The notes: generated by a model from the letters alone, not told the origin. Counted from the first letter of the stretch, positions 1-6,376 are shown. The stretch is 15,885 nucleotides of DNA from Verrucomicrobia bacterium UBA7008 (GCA_002449695.1 DJXI01000006.1:1-15885), one strand, 5' to 3'. Numbers and translations are program-made.

Positions 1-1416
1 GCGGCTGGACCTGACGCGGCGATCATCGTCGCGGCGGAAGTGCCGCAGTTCACGCCTGCCGAGCCGCCGGACCCGCCCGCGCAGAGAGCGGCGGTTCCGA
101 ACGGCGGCTTCCGCATGATGACCTACAACATAAACTACGCCTACGATGCCGCGACGCAGACCATCATCGAAGACCGCATCGCCGACCGCATCATCAGGGA
201 GAATCCTGACTTCTGCTGCCTAAACGAGATTCGCGACACCGTCGACCATCCCGAGGCCACCGTGCTCGCCAAGCTGACCGGCATGCACAAGACGTTCTAC
301 GGAGAAGGCTCGCAGGGCAACTGCGTCTTGTCGAAAGAAGAGCCGGTTTCATGGAAATGGACGGCACTCTCGCATGCGGGATACAAACGCTTTCTAGTGG
401 TAGCCGAGTTCGACAACGCCGTCGTCGCGGCAACGCACCTTGAACAGGCCGGGAACGACACGATCACCGCGCATGATGCGCGCATGGCCAGCATCCCCGA
501 AATCAGGGAAAGCCTTGCGCAGTATGCCGAAAGCGGCAAACCCATTTTCCTTTGCGGCGACTGGAACGCCAGGCCGGGCAGCGACGAAATCGCTCTGATG
601 AAGGAGTTCATGACGATAATCTCGCCGACCAACGGCGTGCGTACCTACCACGGCCGCAAAGCGACGACGGGCGGATCGATAATCGACTACATCGCCGTCG
701 ATACCGCACACGCGGACGACATCTATACGGCTTCCGCATACGTGATAGACGACATCGCCGCCTCCGACCATAATCCCGTCTTTGCCGAAATATACCTTCG
801 CCCGGCGGCGTCTGCGCTGGGCTGGGTGGACGAGCGCATCCTTACGACCGGACGCACGGGAACATGGTCGCCGTCCGTCGCATGGAACGGCGACACATGG
901 ACGGCGGAGCTTGGCGGGGCATATTCGTTTGAGGCAAACGCGCCGTCCGGCGGCAATGTCGTCACGATGACCGTGACGGCTTCCTTTGACGCCATCCCCG
1001 AAGAAGAGGCGACACCGGACGAAACGGCGCAGGGCGCGGTGTGGCTCGGGACGAACGGTTGCTTCCAGGTGTGGACGAAAGAGTTGAAAGTTGAAGGTGG
1101 AGAGTTGAAAGTTGGAAGGGATGCCGCGTGGCTCGATGTCGAAGCTGAAGGCGTCACGCCTGCGCCGGGCGTCGAATACACGTTCAGGGTTGTCTTCAAC
1201 TACGCTGCCGGGACATACTCGGTGTATGTCAAGACAGGATTGACAGAATTTGCAAGATTGAGAGAGAATAATCCTGTAAATCCTGTAAATCCTGTCCAGA
1301 ACTTCCCGCTCGCCGCATCCGGCTCCGCGCTCTCCTCAATTGGGTTTGACGGCGACGGCATCTTGCGATCCATCTTCGGCAATTATGTGTCGGGTTTCAG
1401 CCTTCGGTTGAGATGA
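1..1416 (+). CDS. Secreted-type endonuclease/exonuclease/phosphatase (EEP) protein with C-terminal LamG-like domain, 5' end outside window
   Basis: The frame is open from base 1 without a stop, so the gene begins upstream; the GTG at 40 is only the first internal start-like codon. The EEP (DNase I-like) fold is shown by MTYNIN near 118-135, a metal-binding Glu at 226-228 in CLNEI, GDWN at 556-567, an IDYI motif near 679, and the terminal SDHNP at 763-777. All expected catalytic motifs are present, so a metal-dependent phosphodiesterase or nuclease is likely; the substrate (nucleic acid, phospholipid or sugar phosphate) cannot be read from the sequence. About 200 residues follow that resemble a concanavalin/LamG beta-sandwich. 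This part contains two repeat-encoded insertions (KELKVEGGELKV and NPVNPVNPVQ). The last residues (NYVSGFSLRLR) diverge from the paralogous tail at 2716-2985, suggesting a truncated C-terminus. Secretion is inferred from the architecture only. Confidence 0.8.
   Translation, partial: AAGPDAAIIVAAEVPQFTPAEPPDPPAQRAAVPNGGFRMMTYNINYAYDAATQTIIEDRIADRIIRENPDFCCLNEIRDTVDHPEATVLAKLTGMHKTFYGEGSQGNCVLSKEEPVSWKWTALSHAGYKRFLVVAEFDNAVVAATHLEQAGNDTITAHDARMASIPEIRESLAQYAESGKPIFLCGDWNARPGSDEIALMKEFMTIISPTNGVRTYHGRKATTGGSIIDYIAVDTAHADDIYTASAYVIDDIAASDHNPVFAEIYLRPAASALGWVDERILTTGRTGTWSPSVAWNGDTWTAELGGAYSFEANAPSGGNVVTMTVTASFDAIPEEEATPDETAQGAVWLGTNGCFQVWTKELKVEGGELKVGRDAAWLDVEAEGVTPAPGVEYTFRVVFNYAAGTYSVYVKTGLTEFARLRENNPVNPVNPVQNFPLAASGSALSSIGFDGDGILRSIFGNYVSGFSLRLR
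1081..1114 (+). repeat. In-frame 13-nt direct repeat (GAGTTGAAAGTTG x2)
   Basis: GAGTTGAAAGTTG occurs at 1081-1093 and again at 1102-1114, a 21-nt period. It is read in frame as the low-complexity peptide ELKVEGGELKV in a predicted surface loop of the LamG-like domain. The A+T-rich, purine-biased sequence is unlike the surrounding coding sequence. Confidence 0.7.
1233..1296. repeat. Palindromic array of 9-bp units (GACAGGATT arm, AATCCTGTA/C arm)
   Basis: The left arm is GACAGGATT (1233-1241), then degenerate 9-bp units GACAGAATT (1242-1250) and TGCAAGATT (1251-1259). The right arm has three units, AATCCTGTA, AATCCTGTA and AATCCTGTC (1270-1296). The arms are reverse complements (GACAGGATT/AATCCTGTC), so the array can fold into a hairpin. 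It lies inside the EEP/LamG gene and keeps the frame because the unit length is a multiple of three, encoding NPVNPV. A related array is at 2716-2751. Confidence 0.75.
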
Positions 1417-1446
1417 TTGCACAATGAAGGGAGAATCGTTGTGAAG

Positions 1447-2583
1447 TTAGAAGATAAGGCCAGACCAGAGGCGCTCTACAAATGTTCGCCAAGGGAGAAT
1501 GACGATGCCGTCCGTTTCTCTTTCTGCCGGCTCGTCGCACACGAGAAGCCGCTTGGTGAAGGAGCCTTCGTCGGCGATCGCGCGAAGCCCCTTGATGTCT
1601 TCCTTGCTCGCGTTTCGCGTTGTCTTGGCCTCAATCGCGATTTCACTGTTGATGACAAAATCGACCTCAAGCTTCGTCCTCGTTCGCCAATAGGCGATTT
1701 CGGCGTCGCGTCTGAAGGTGTCGGCGTAGGTAACGATTTCGTGGAGAATCCAACTCTCGAATGCGTGGCCGTATTCGGGTGTGCCGCGGACAAGCGCCTT
1801 TCGCCTTTGCAGACGCCTCGCGACCCCGGTATCGAAAAGATAGAACTTTGCCGTTTCGACGGTCTTTCTGGAGAGCCCTTTGCGCCACACCGGGACTTCC
1901 CGCGCGATGAGGGTATCCTTGAGTATCTTAAAGTACTCCTGCACGGTGCTTCGTGGAACTTGTGCATCGGAGGCGATGGTCTGGTAGTTGATCTGTTCGC
2001 CGCTGGTGAGAGCCGCGATTTCGAGGAATCGGCTGAACGCGGGGAGATTCCTTGTCGCACCTTCCTGCATGATTTCCTGTTCGAGGTAGAGCGTCACATA
2101 TCCGGCGAGATCTTCTTCGGGATCGTCGGAAAACCAGATTCCCGGAAGGAGTCCGTAATTCATGGCGCGGTCGAGGTCGAAACCTTCGCCAAGTTCAGAT
2201 GCGGAGAACGGATGCATGTTTCTCAGCCGCGCCCTGCCGCCAAGAAGGTTCACACCGCCCCTGCGGAGCTTTCTTGCGCTGGAGCCGGTGAGAAGGAACC
2301 GAAAGCCACGCAATTCGATGAGGCGGTGCACTTCGTCGAGCAGGAGCGGCATCTTCTGGATCTCGTCAATTACGATCGGGCGGTTTTCGCGGCAGACCTC
2401 CTCGATGTATCCGGTGTTGCGGGCCAGCCTTGCATACGTGTCGGAGTTGAGAAGGTCAAACACATATGCGTCGGGAATCGTTTCGCGCACAAGGGACGAT
2501 TTCCCGCATTGGCGCGGACCAAAGAGAAAGCAGGACTTGTGTTCAAGCACTGTGGAAATGTCGAGTTTTCGAGAGATATACAT
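1447..2583 (-). CDS. AAA_14/DUF4143 family ATPase
   Basis: This is a typical AAA_14 ATPase with a C-terminal DUF4143 domain. Near the N-terminus are Walker A (GPRQCGKSS), Walker B (PIVIDEIQ) and the family signature LLTGSSARKLRRGGVNLLGG, followed by GRA and MHPFSASELG. The C-terminal half carries the DUF4143 nuclease-like core, with EVDFVIN then IEAKTT. The family is widespread, often in multiple copies, in anaerobic gut bacteria and archaea; its function is unsettled (defence, toxin-like or mobile-gene roles have been suggested). I prefer the ATG at 2583 because homologues usually begin MYIxRK and an AAAAAGG sequence lies about ten bases upstream; a GTG at 2592 would add three residues. The gene runs against its neighbours, is less GC-rich than the right-hand region (29 of 60 bases are G+C at 1441-1500), and lies between two paralogous LamG tails, all pointing to acquisition. 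The frame is intact. Confidence 0.9.
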   Translation of the reverse strand: MYISRKLDISTVLEHKSCFLFGPRQCGKSSLVRETIPDAYVFDLLNSDTYARLARNTGYIEEVCRENRPIVIDEIQKMPLLLDEVHRLIELRGFRFLLTGSSARKLRRGGVNLLGGRARLRNMHPFSASELGEGFDLDRAMNYGLLPGIWFSDDPEEDLAGYVTLYLEQEIMQEGATRNLPAFSRFLEIAALTSGEQINYQTIASDAQVPRSTVQEYFKILKDTLIAREVPVWRKGLSRKTVETAKFYLFDTGVARRLQRRKALVRGTPEYGHAFESWILHEIVTYADTFRRDAEIAYWRTRTKLEVDFVINSEIAIEAKTTRNASKEDIKGLRAIADEGSFTKRLLVCDEPAERETDGIVILPWRTFVERLWSGLIF

Positions 2584-2617
2584 GACTTTCACGCCTTTTT
2601 GTCACCAAACTGCGGAC

Positions 2618-2647
2618 ATTCTACCATATTCTTCGGCGGAAAGTCAA
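2618..2647 (-). promoter_or_regulatory. Promoter of the AAA_14/DUF4143 ATPase gene
   Basis: Read on the minus strand, TTGACT (2647-2642), an 18-nt spacer ending in TGG, and TAGAAT (2623-2618) form a -35 box with an extended -10 box (TGnTAGAAT). Transcription would start near 2611, giving a leader of about 28 nt before the ATG at 2583. Confidence 0.65.
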
Positions 2648-2651
2648 TGGC

Positions 2652-2691
2652 AAATCGCCAGCCCCGTTGGCGATTTCGCAGTAAAATCGCC
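2652..2691. promoter_or_regulatory. Three AAATCGCC sites including a 9-bp inverted repeat, possible operator
   Basis: AAATCGCCA (2652-2660) and TGGCGATTT (2668-2676) form a perfect 9-bp inverted repeat with a 7-nt loop. A third AAATCGCC lies at 2684-2691 in the same orientation as the first. The cluster sits directly upstream of the -35 box of the divergent ATPase gene, the right place for regulator binding. No T-run follows, so it is not a canonical terminator. It could equally be a genome-wide intergenic repeat. Confidence 0.4.
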
Positions 2692-2715
2692 GATATGGCT
2701 GGCAGAATTTCTCCT

Positions 2716-2751
2716 CGTCATGTCCATCTTGTCAATCCTGTAAATCCTGTC
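2716..2751 (+). repeat. Second AATCCTGT 9-bp repeat array
   Basis: Two exact units, AATCCTGTA (2734-2742) and AATCCTGTC (2743-2751), are preceded in phase by degenerate units CATCTTGTC (2725-2733) and CGTCATGTC (2716-2724). The sequence just downstream is nearly identical to that following the array at 1270-1296 for about 25 nt (starting CCARAACTTCCCGCT), then diverges. Confidence 0.65.
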
Positions 2752-2985
2752 CAAAACTTCCCGCTGGCTGCGTCCGGCACATCAATCGCGAAGATTCGCT
2801 TCAACGGCGACGGGGTGCTTCGGTCGATCACGGGCGAATATGTCGTCGCCGAGGCGTTCAGGACGGCGGCGGCGAGGGCGATTGACGCGACGCTGTCGGA
2901 CGACGACTTCAGCGCGGGCGAGACGGCCACGGCCACAATCCCGAAGTCTGGAGGCGACATCTTCTTCAAAGCCACAATCGAATAA
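2716..2985 (+). pseudogene. Decapitated C-terminal fragment of a LamG-like secreted protein
   Basis: The frame ending at the TAA 2983-2985 reads VNPVNPVQNFPLAASG, then FNGDGVLRSITGEYV, and ends FFKATIE. This parallels the end of the EEP/LamG protein (NPVNPVQNFPLAASG, then FDGDGILRSIFGNYV near 1270-1395), so it is the tail of a paralogous gene. The N-terminal part is missing: upstream in the plus strand lies the oppositely oriented ATPase gene and its control region. The frame stays open across that gene by chance, because it is antisense there, so a long plus-strand reading from 1417 is not credible. The last 27 residues (FSAGETATATIP to FFKATIE) recur at 4100-4183. Confidence 0.65.
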
Positions 2986-3006
2986 CCAAAACGAAAGGAG
3001 TGGAAC

Positions 3007-4041
3007 ATGAAAACGACGATGAAAGCGGTTCTTGCGCTCACTGGCCTTGCGGCCGGCGCGGCATTGGCCGATGGTGCTGCCGCCACGGTATGCACTTTCG
3101 AGTCTACGGAAGATGGCTGGTCGGGCGGCACGCTGACGGCGGAGACACCGGCTGCGCCTGCCAATGGCTATGCCGTCACAGATGCAGGGCACACCAAGGT
3201 CCTTGCGGTAGCGGGTTCTGCGACGAAGTCTGAGGAGAGGAATGGGATTGTCGCCGTCGATGTCCTTGTCAAGGTGTCGGTTCCAGACGCAGACGAGGCT
3301 CCCGCTCTGCCGGACGGCAGCCATCTCGCCATCGCGGTAAACACCGCCGGGCAGCTTGTCGCTCTTGCTGGCTCTTCCTCTTCCGATGCCGTTTCGCTTG
3401 GCGATAAGACCTATGCTAAGGATGAGTGGGTGCGGCTCACGACCATATTCGACTATGGCAACAATCGCTGCCAGATTGCAGTGAACGGCGAACTGGCCAA
3501 CGGCGGCGACTGGCTTCAGATTGCCGAGTCAAAATCGCTCACGGGCATGACGGTGGCGGGCGATACGGCAATCGACGATGTCGTCATCCAGAAGGCCGCC
3601 AGCACCGTCTACGACAAGTACGCGTCTGTGAAGGCGGACGGCGCCGCCGCGACAGTCCCATCGGGTGTTGTGGATGCTTCAGGGACGGCGGTAAATATTC
3701 CTGTGAACTATTTTTCCGTCAACAAGATTGATCAGTCTAAAGTTAACTCCACGATATCCAATTCGTCGCTGACCTATGCCCAGGCGTATCAAGCCGGTGT
3801 TGCGCCGGTGGCAGGTGCGACATTTGCCATTGAGAAGGCGTCGTTCAATGGCAGCAGCCTTACGCTTACGTTCCCAGGCGACTGGCCGGCGGACTCCTAC
3901 ACCATCAAATATGGAACTACCGCGAGTTGCACCAAAACAGCTGCCATCACTACCGCCACGAAGACTGGTTCCGGCAACCAAGTGACGATTCCGCTCAATT
4001 TCGAGAGCGACAACGTGCTCTACTACAAAGTGACGCGCTAA
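3007..4041 (+). CDS. Secreted LamG-like (concanavalin-fold) protein of unknown function
   Basis: The 344-residue protein begins with a clear Sec signal peptide (MKTTMKAVLALTGLAAGAALA, probable cleavage after Ala21). A strong ribosome binding site, AAAGGAG at 2994-3000, lies 6 nt before the ATG. Residues about 24-200 look like a LamG/concanavalin beta-sandwich: an opening CTFESTEDGWSGG strand, a WVRLTTIFDYGNNRCQIAVNG strand pair in the middle, and an IDDVVIQ strand near the end. Residues about 210-344 form a second, Ser/Thr/Ala-rich beta domain ending in YYKVTR, a typical terminal strand of exported repeat proteins in this type of bacterium. No catalytic motif is visible, so a carbohydrate-binding or surface structural role is only inferred. 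It lies between two copies of the same orphan tail (2716-2985 and 4100-4183) and has its own terminator. I see no convincing promoter directly upstream. Confidence 0.8.
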   Translation: MKTTMKAVLALTGLAAGAALADGAAATVCTFESTEDGWSGGTLTAETPAAPANGYAVTDAGHTKVLAVAGSATKSEERNGIVAVDVLVKVSVPDADEAPALPDGSHLAIAVNTAGQLVALAGSSSSDAVSLGDKTYAKDEWVRLTTIFDYGNNRCQIAVNGELANGGDWLQIAESKSLTGMTVAGDTAIDDVVIQKAASTVYDKYASVKADGAAATVPSGVVDASGTAVNIPVNYFSVNKIDQSKVNSTISNSSLTYAQAYQAGVAPVAGATFAIEKASFNGSSLTLTFPGDWPADSYTIKYGTTASCTKTAAITTATKTGSGNQVTIPLNFESDNVLYYKVTR

Positions 4042-4052
4042 CCGTTTTTTGG

Positions 4053-4095
4053 CGCCCTGGCGGGTTTTTCTCTCTATCCCGCCAGGGCGTCTTTT
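4053..4095 (+). terminator. Rho-independent terminator after the LamG-like gene
   Basis: CGCCCTGGCGGG (4053-4064) pairs perfectly with CCCGCCAGGGCG (4078-4089) across a 13-nt pyrimidine-rich loop. TCTTTTCCTCTT follows. The hairpin starts 12 nt after the stop codon. Confidence 0.85.
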
Positions 4096-4099
4096 CCTC

Positions 4100-4183
4100 T
4101 TCAGCGCGGGCGAGACGGCCACGGCCGAAATCCCGCTCAAAGGCGACACCCCGCCCGCCTTCTTCAAGGCGACGATCGAATGA
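4100..4183 (+). pseudogene. Orphan copy of the LamG-protein C-terminal tail
   Basis: Bases 4100-4183 read FSAGETATAEIP, then a short linker and FFKATIE followed by TGA. The fragment at 2716-2985 ends the same way. Bases 4099-4126 are identical to 2907-2934 (28 nt). There is no start codon, ribosome binding site or upstream domain, and a terminator immediately precedes it, so it is a gene remnant. The two copies flank the intact LamG-like gene as direct repeats, suggesting duplication or recombination among paralogous tails. Confidence 0.7.
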
Positions 4184-4318
4184 CGCGGCAGAACCTTGGC
4201 CTGACGCCGACGCATACGTTCGCGATTCGCGGGACGCGTGTCGGGTGAAGGCCGCCAGCGTGTGTCTCGGCGGTGGCTGTCCTTTCTGGTGACGGTCGCC
4301 GTCGGATTTGCTTCACGA
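4184..4318. other. Non-coding stretch with no recognisable feature
   Basis: Together with the terminator, the orphan tail and the promoter on either side, this completes the 313-nt gap between the LamG-like gene and the GH43-like gene. I see no RNA gene, repeat or conserved motif here. It coincides with the rise from the lower-GC left region to the very GC-rich right region. Confidence 0.5.
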
Positions 4319-4347
4319 CTGACGCCGCCTCGGCTTTTTGATATACT
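4319..4347 (+). promoter_or_regulatory. Extended -10 promoter of the GH43-nadE unit, predicted leaderless
   Basis: CTGACG (4319-4324), a 17-nt spacer and TATACT (4342-4347) preceded by TGA give an extended -10 box TGATATACT (4339-4347). Only 7 nt separate the box from the ATG at 4355, so transcription should start at or next to the start codon. The same -35/spacer/-10 combination recurs in front of purL. Confidence 0.75.
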
Positions 4348-4354
4348 ATCGCGC

Positions 4355-5314
4355 ATGAACAAGATTGCACTTTGGACGCTGGCGCTCGCGCCGCTCGCCG
4401 CCGGCGCGGCGGCGGACGAGGCGTATCTCTTCGCCTACTTCCGCGGCGAGCGGGACGGGCTGCACCTCGCGACTTCCGACGACGGCCTCACGTGGACCGC
4501 GCTCAACGACAACGAATCGATCCTGCGCCCGACGGTCGGACAGGACCGGCTGATGCGCGACCCGTCGATCGTCCGGGGCCCCGACGGCACGTTCCACATG
4601 GTGTGGACGAGCTCGTGGCACGACCGGATCATCGGCTATGCGTCGTCGAAGGACCTCATCCACTGGAGCGAACAGCGCGCGATTCCCGTGATGCAGCACG
4701 AGCCGACGGCGCGGAACTGCTGGGCGCCGGAGGTGACGTACGACGACGAGACGGGCGACTTCTACATCTACTGGGCGACGACGATCCCCGGCCGCCACGC
4801 GCCGATCGCCGGCATGGACGAGAAGGAAAACGGCCTCAACCACCGCATCTACCTGACGACGACGAAGGACTTCACGACGTTCACGCCGACGCGGCTGTGG
4901 TTCGATCCCGCGTTCAGCGTCATCGACGCGGCGGTCGTCCGCGCGCCGCGCGCCGCGAAGAAGTGGATGATGGTCGTCAAGAACGAGAACCACACGCCGC
5001 CGGAGAAGAACCTGCGCGTGACGTTCGCCGACCATCTCGCGGACGGCTTCCCGACGGCCGTCTCGGCGCCGATCAATCCCGGCCCGGACTGGGTGGAAGG
5101 GCCGTCGCCGCTCGCGGTGGGCGATACGATCTTCGTCTACTACGACGTCTACGGCAAGAAGCGCTACGGCGTCGCCGCCAGCACGGACGGCGGCCGGACG
5201 TGGCAGGACCGCTCGCGCGAACTGAAGCTGCCGAAGGGGATCCGCCACGGCACGGCGTTCGCGGTCGATCGCGCGGTGGCGGAGGCGCTGAAAAAGGAGT
5301 ACGGAGCGAAATGA
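4355..5314 (+). CDS. Secreted glycoside hydrolase family 43-like beta-propeller enzyme
   Basis: The 319-residue protein has a Sec signal peptide (cleavage near Ala20/Asp21) and the repeating strands of a five-bladed beta-propeller (IGYASSKDLIHW, WAPEVTYDDETGDFYIYW, and STDGGRTW near the end). The GH43 catalytic triad can be placed: Asp69 in MRDPSIV (general base), Asp191 in SVIDAAVV (pKa modulator) and Glu248 in VEGPSP (general acid). It probably trims arabinose- or xylose-containing plant polysaccharides in the periplasm or outside; the exact substrate is unknown. I chose the ATG at 4355 over upstream in-frame starts (for example GTG 4238) because the promoter ends 7 nt before it and the signal peptide starts there. 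No Shine-Dalgarno sequence can fit, so translation is probably leaderless. The stop overlaps the next start (ATGA). Confidence 0.85.
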   Translation: MNKIALWTLALAPLAAGAAADEAYLFAYFRGERDGLHLATSDDGLTWTALNDNESILRPTVGQDRLMRDPSIVRGPDGTFHMVWTSSWHDRIIGYASSKDLIHWSEQRAIPVMQHEPTARNCWAPEVTYDDETGDFYIYWATTIPGRHAPIAGMDEKENGLNHRIYLTTTKDFTTFTPTRLWFDPAFSVIDAAVVRAPRAAKKWMMVVKNENHTPPEKNLRVTFADHLADGFPTAVSAPINPGPDWVEGPSPLAVGDTIFVYYDVYGKKRYGVAASTDGGRTWQDRSRELKLPKGIRHGTAFAVDRAVAEALKKEYGAK

Positions 5315-6324
5315 ACAGACAGACGGCGGCGGCCTTGAAACGCTATCTCGCCGAGGGCGGCACGCTCGGCAGCCTCGCCAAACGGCCGAAGAAGCGCGCG
5401 GCGACGGCCGCGTTCCCGTGCGACCCGGCGGCGGTGTACGAGACGCAGGTCGCGGCGCTCGCGACGCGCCTGCGGCGCATCGGCGTCCGGGACGTGACGA
5501 TCGGACTTTCGGGCGGGCTCGATTCGGCGCTCTGCCTGCTCGTGGCCGTCGGCGCGTTCGCGCGGCTGGGGCTGGACCGGAAGGGCATCCATGTCTACAC
5601 GCTCCCCGGATTCGGCACGACGAAGCGGACGAAGGGCAATGCCGGGCTGATGTGCGAAGGGCTCGGGCTCGCGCTCGAGACGATCGACATCACGAAAGCG
5701 TGCCGCCAGCACCTCAGGGACATCGGGCACGACGGGACGACGCCGGATGTCGTCTTCGAGAACGCGCAGGCGCGGATGCGCACGCTGATCCTGATGGACA
5801 AGGCGAACATGACGGGCGGCATCGTGCTGGGCACGGGCGACCTGAGCGAGATCGCGCTCGGCTGGTGCACCTACAACGGCGACCACATGTCGATGTTCGG
5901 CGTCAACGCGGGCGTGCCGAAGACGGTCGTGCGCACGGTCTGCACGTGGTGGGCCGAATCGCACGGCGGCGCGGCGGCGGCGGCGATTCTCGACATCGTG
6001 GCGACGCCCGTCAGCCCCGAGCTCATCAAGGGCCAGAAGACGGAGGACACGATCGGCCCCTACGAGCTCCACGACTTCTTCCTCTGGAACTTCATCGTCA
6101 ACGGGCTCGACCGGGCGGACCTCCTCGCCGCCGCGAAGACGTTCTTCAAGGGGCGGTTCCCGGCCGCGCTTGTCAAAAAGACGCTCGACACGTTCCTCTA
6201 CCGGCTCGTCGCGCAGGCGTTCAAGCGCAACTGCGCGCCGGACGGCATTCCGGTCTTCCCCGTCATGTTCGCACCGGACGCCTGGCACATTCCTTCGGAT
6301 CTCCCGCCCGGCATCTTGCTGTAG
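5311..6324 (+). CDS. nadE: NAD synthetase of the glutamine-dependent type, lacking the N-terminal glutaminase domain
   Basis: This enzyme would convert deamido-NAD to NAD with ATP, the last step of NAD synthesis. The 337-residue protein has the N-type ATP pyrophosphatase loop SGGLDS (67-72), TLPGFGTTKRTKGNA (97-111), an ENAQARMR helix (150-157) and GTGDLSEIALGW (174-185). In the two-domain, glutamine-dependent enzyme (for example the Mycobacterium tuberculosis form) these motifs lie behind a nitrilase-like amidase domain of nearly 300 residues. Here only about 40 residues precede the FPCDPAAVYETQ linker, so the amidase is absent. The enzyme must use free ammonia or a separate glutaminase. The start overlaps the GH43 stop by ATGA, with AGGAG (5295-5299) and GGAG nearer the start. 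The same frame is open through the upstream gene, but its translation there is Arg-rich shadow sequence with no amidase motif. Confidence 0.9.
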   Translation: MNRQTAAALKRYLAEGGTLGSLAKRPKKRAATAAFPCDPAAVYETQVAALATRLRRIGVRDVTIGLSGGLDSALCLLVAVGAFARLGLDRKGIHVYTLPGFGTTKRTKGNAGLMCEGLGLALETIDITKACRQHLRDIGHDGTTPDVVFENAQARMRTLILMDKANMTGGIVLGTGDLSEIALGWCTYNGDHMSMFGVNAGVPKTVVRTVCTWWAESHGGAAAAAILDIVATPVSPELIKGQKTEDTIGPYELHDFFLWNFIVNGLDRADLLAAAKTFFKGRFPAALVKKTLDTFLYRLVAQAFKRNCAPDGIPVFPVMFAPDAWHIPSDLPPGILL

Positions 6325-6345
6325 GGGTCCGAAATATGATATAAT
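6316..6345 (+). promoter_or_regulatory. Extended -10 promoter of secG
   Basis: TTGCTG (6316-6321), an 18-nt spacer and TATAAT (6340-6345), with TGA in front, give TGATATAAT at 6337-6345. The -35 box overlaps the last codons of nadE. The leader should be about 25 nt and carries AAAGG (6360-6364) before the ATG at 6377. Confidence 0.75.
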
Positions 6346-6376
6346 ATCTCAACTTTACGAAAGGCAGAAAAACGAA

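Noticed and set aside
1270..1296. CRISPR-like repeats
   Set aside because: Units are 9 bp, directly tandem, without spacers, and lie within a coding frame; no cas genes are present.
1421..1445. CACAA/TTGTG hairpin between the convergent EEP and ATPase genes as a terminator
   Set aside because: The 5-bp stem with a long loop and no U-tract is too weak to support.
1417..2715. Long plus-strand open frame continuing into the LamG tail
   Set aside because: It is antisense to the well-supported AAA_14/DUF4143 gene with Walker motifs, and its translation there shows no family features. Only the part after about 2716 is a real gene remnant.
4238..4354. Upstream GTG start for the GH43 gene
   Set aside because: It would place the promoter inside the gene and put 39 unrelated residues ahead of a clean signal peptide starting at 4355.
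4372..5310. Open frame upstream of and continuous with nadE, possibly the missing amidase domain
   Set aside because: The translation is Arg/Ala-rich, lacks the Glu-Lys-Cys catalytic triad of nitrilases, and overlaps the clearly coding GH43 gene in another frame.
6170..6376. Upstream in-frame start for SecG
   Set aside because: It lies within nadE, precedes the secG promoter, and adds Arg/Ser-rich residues not found in SecG.
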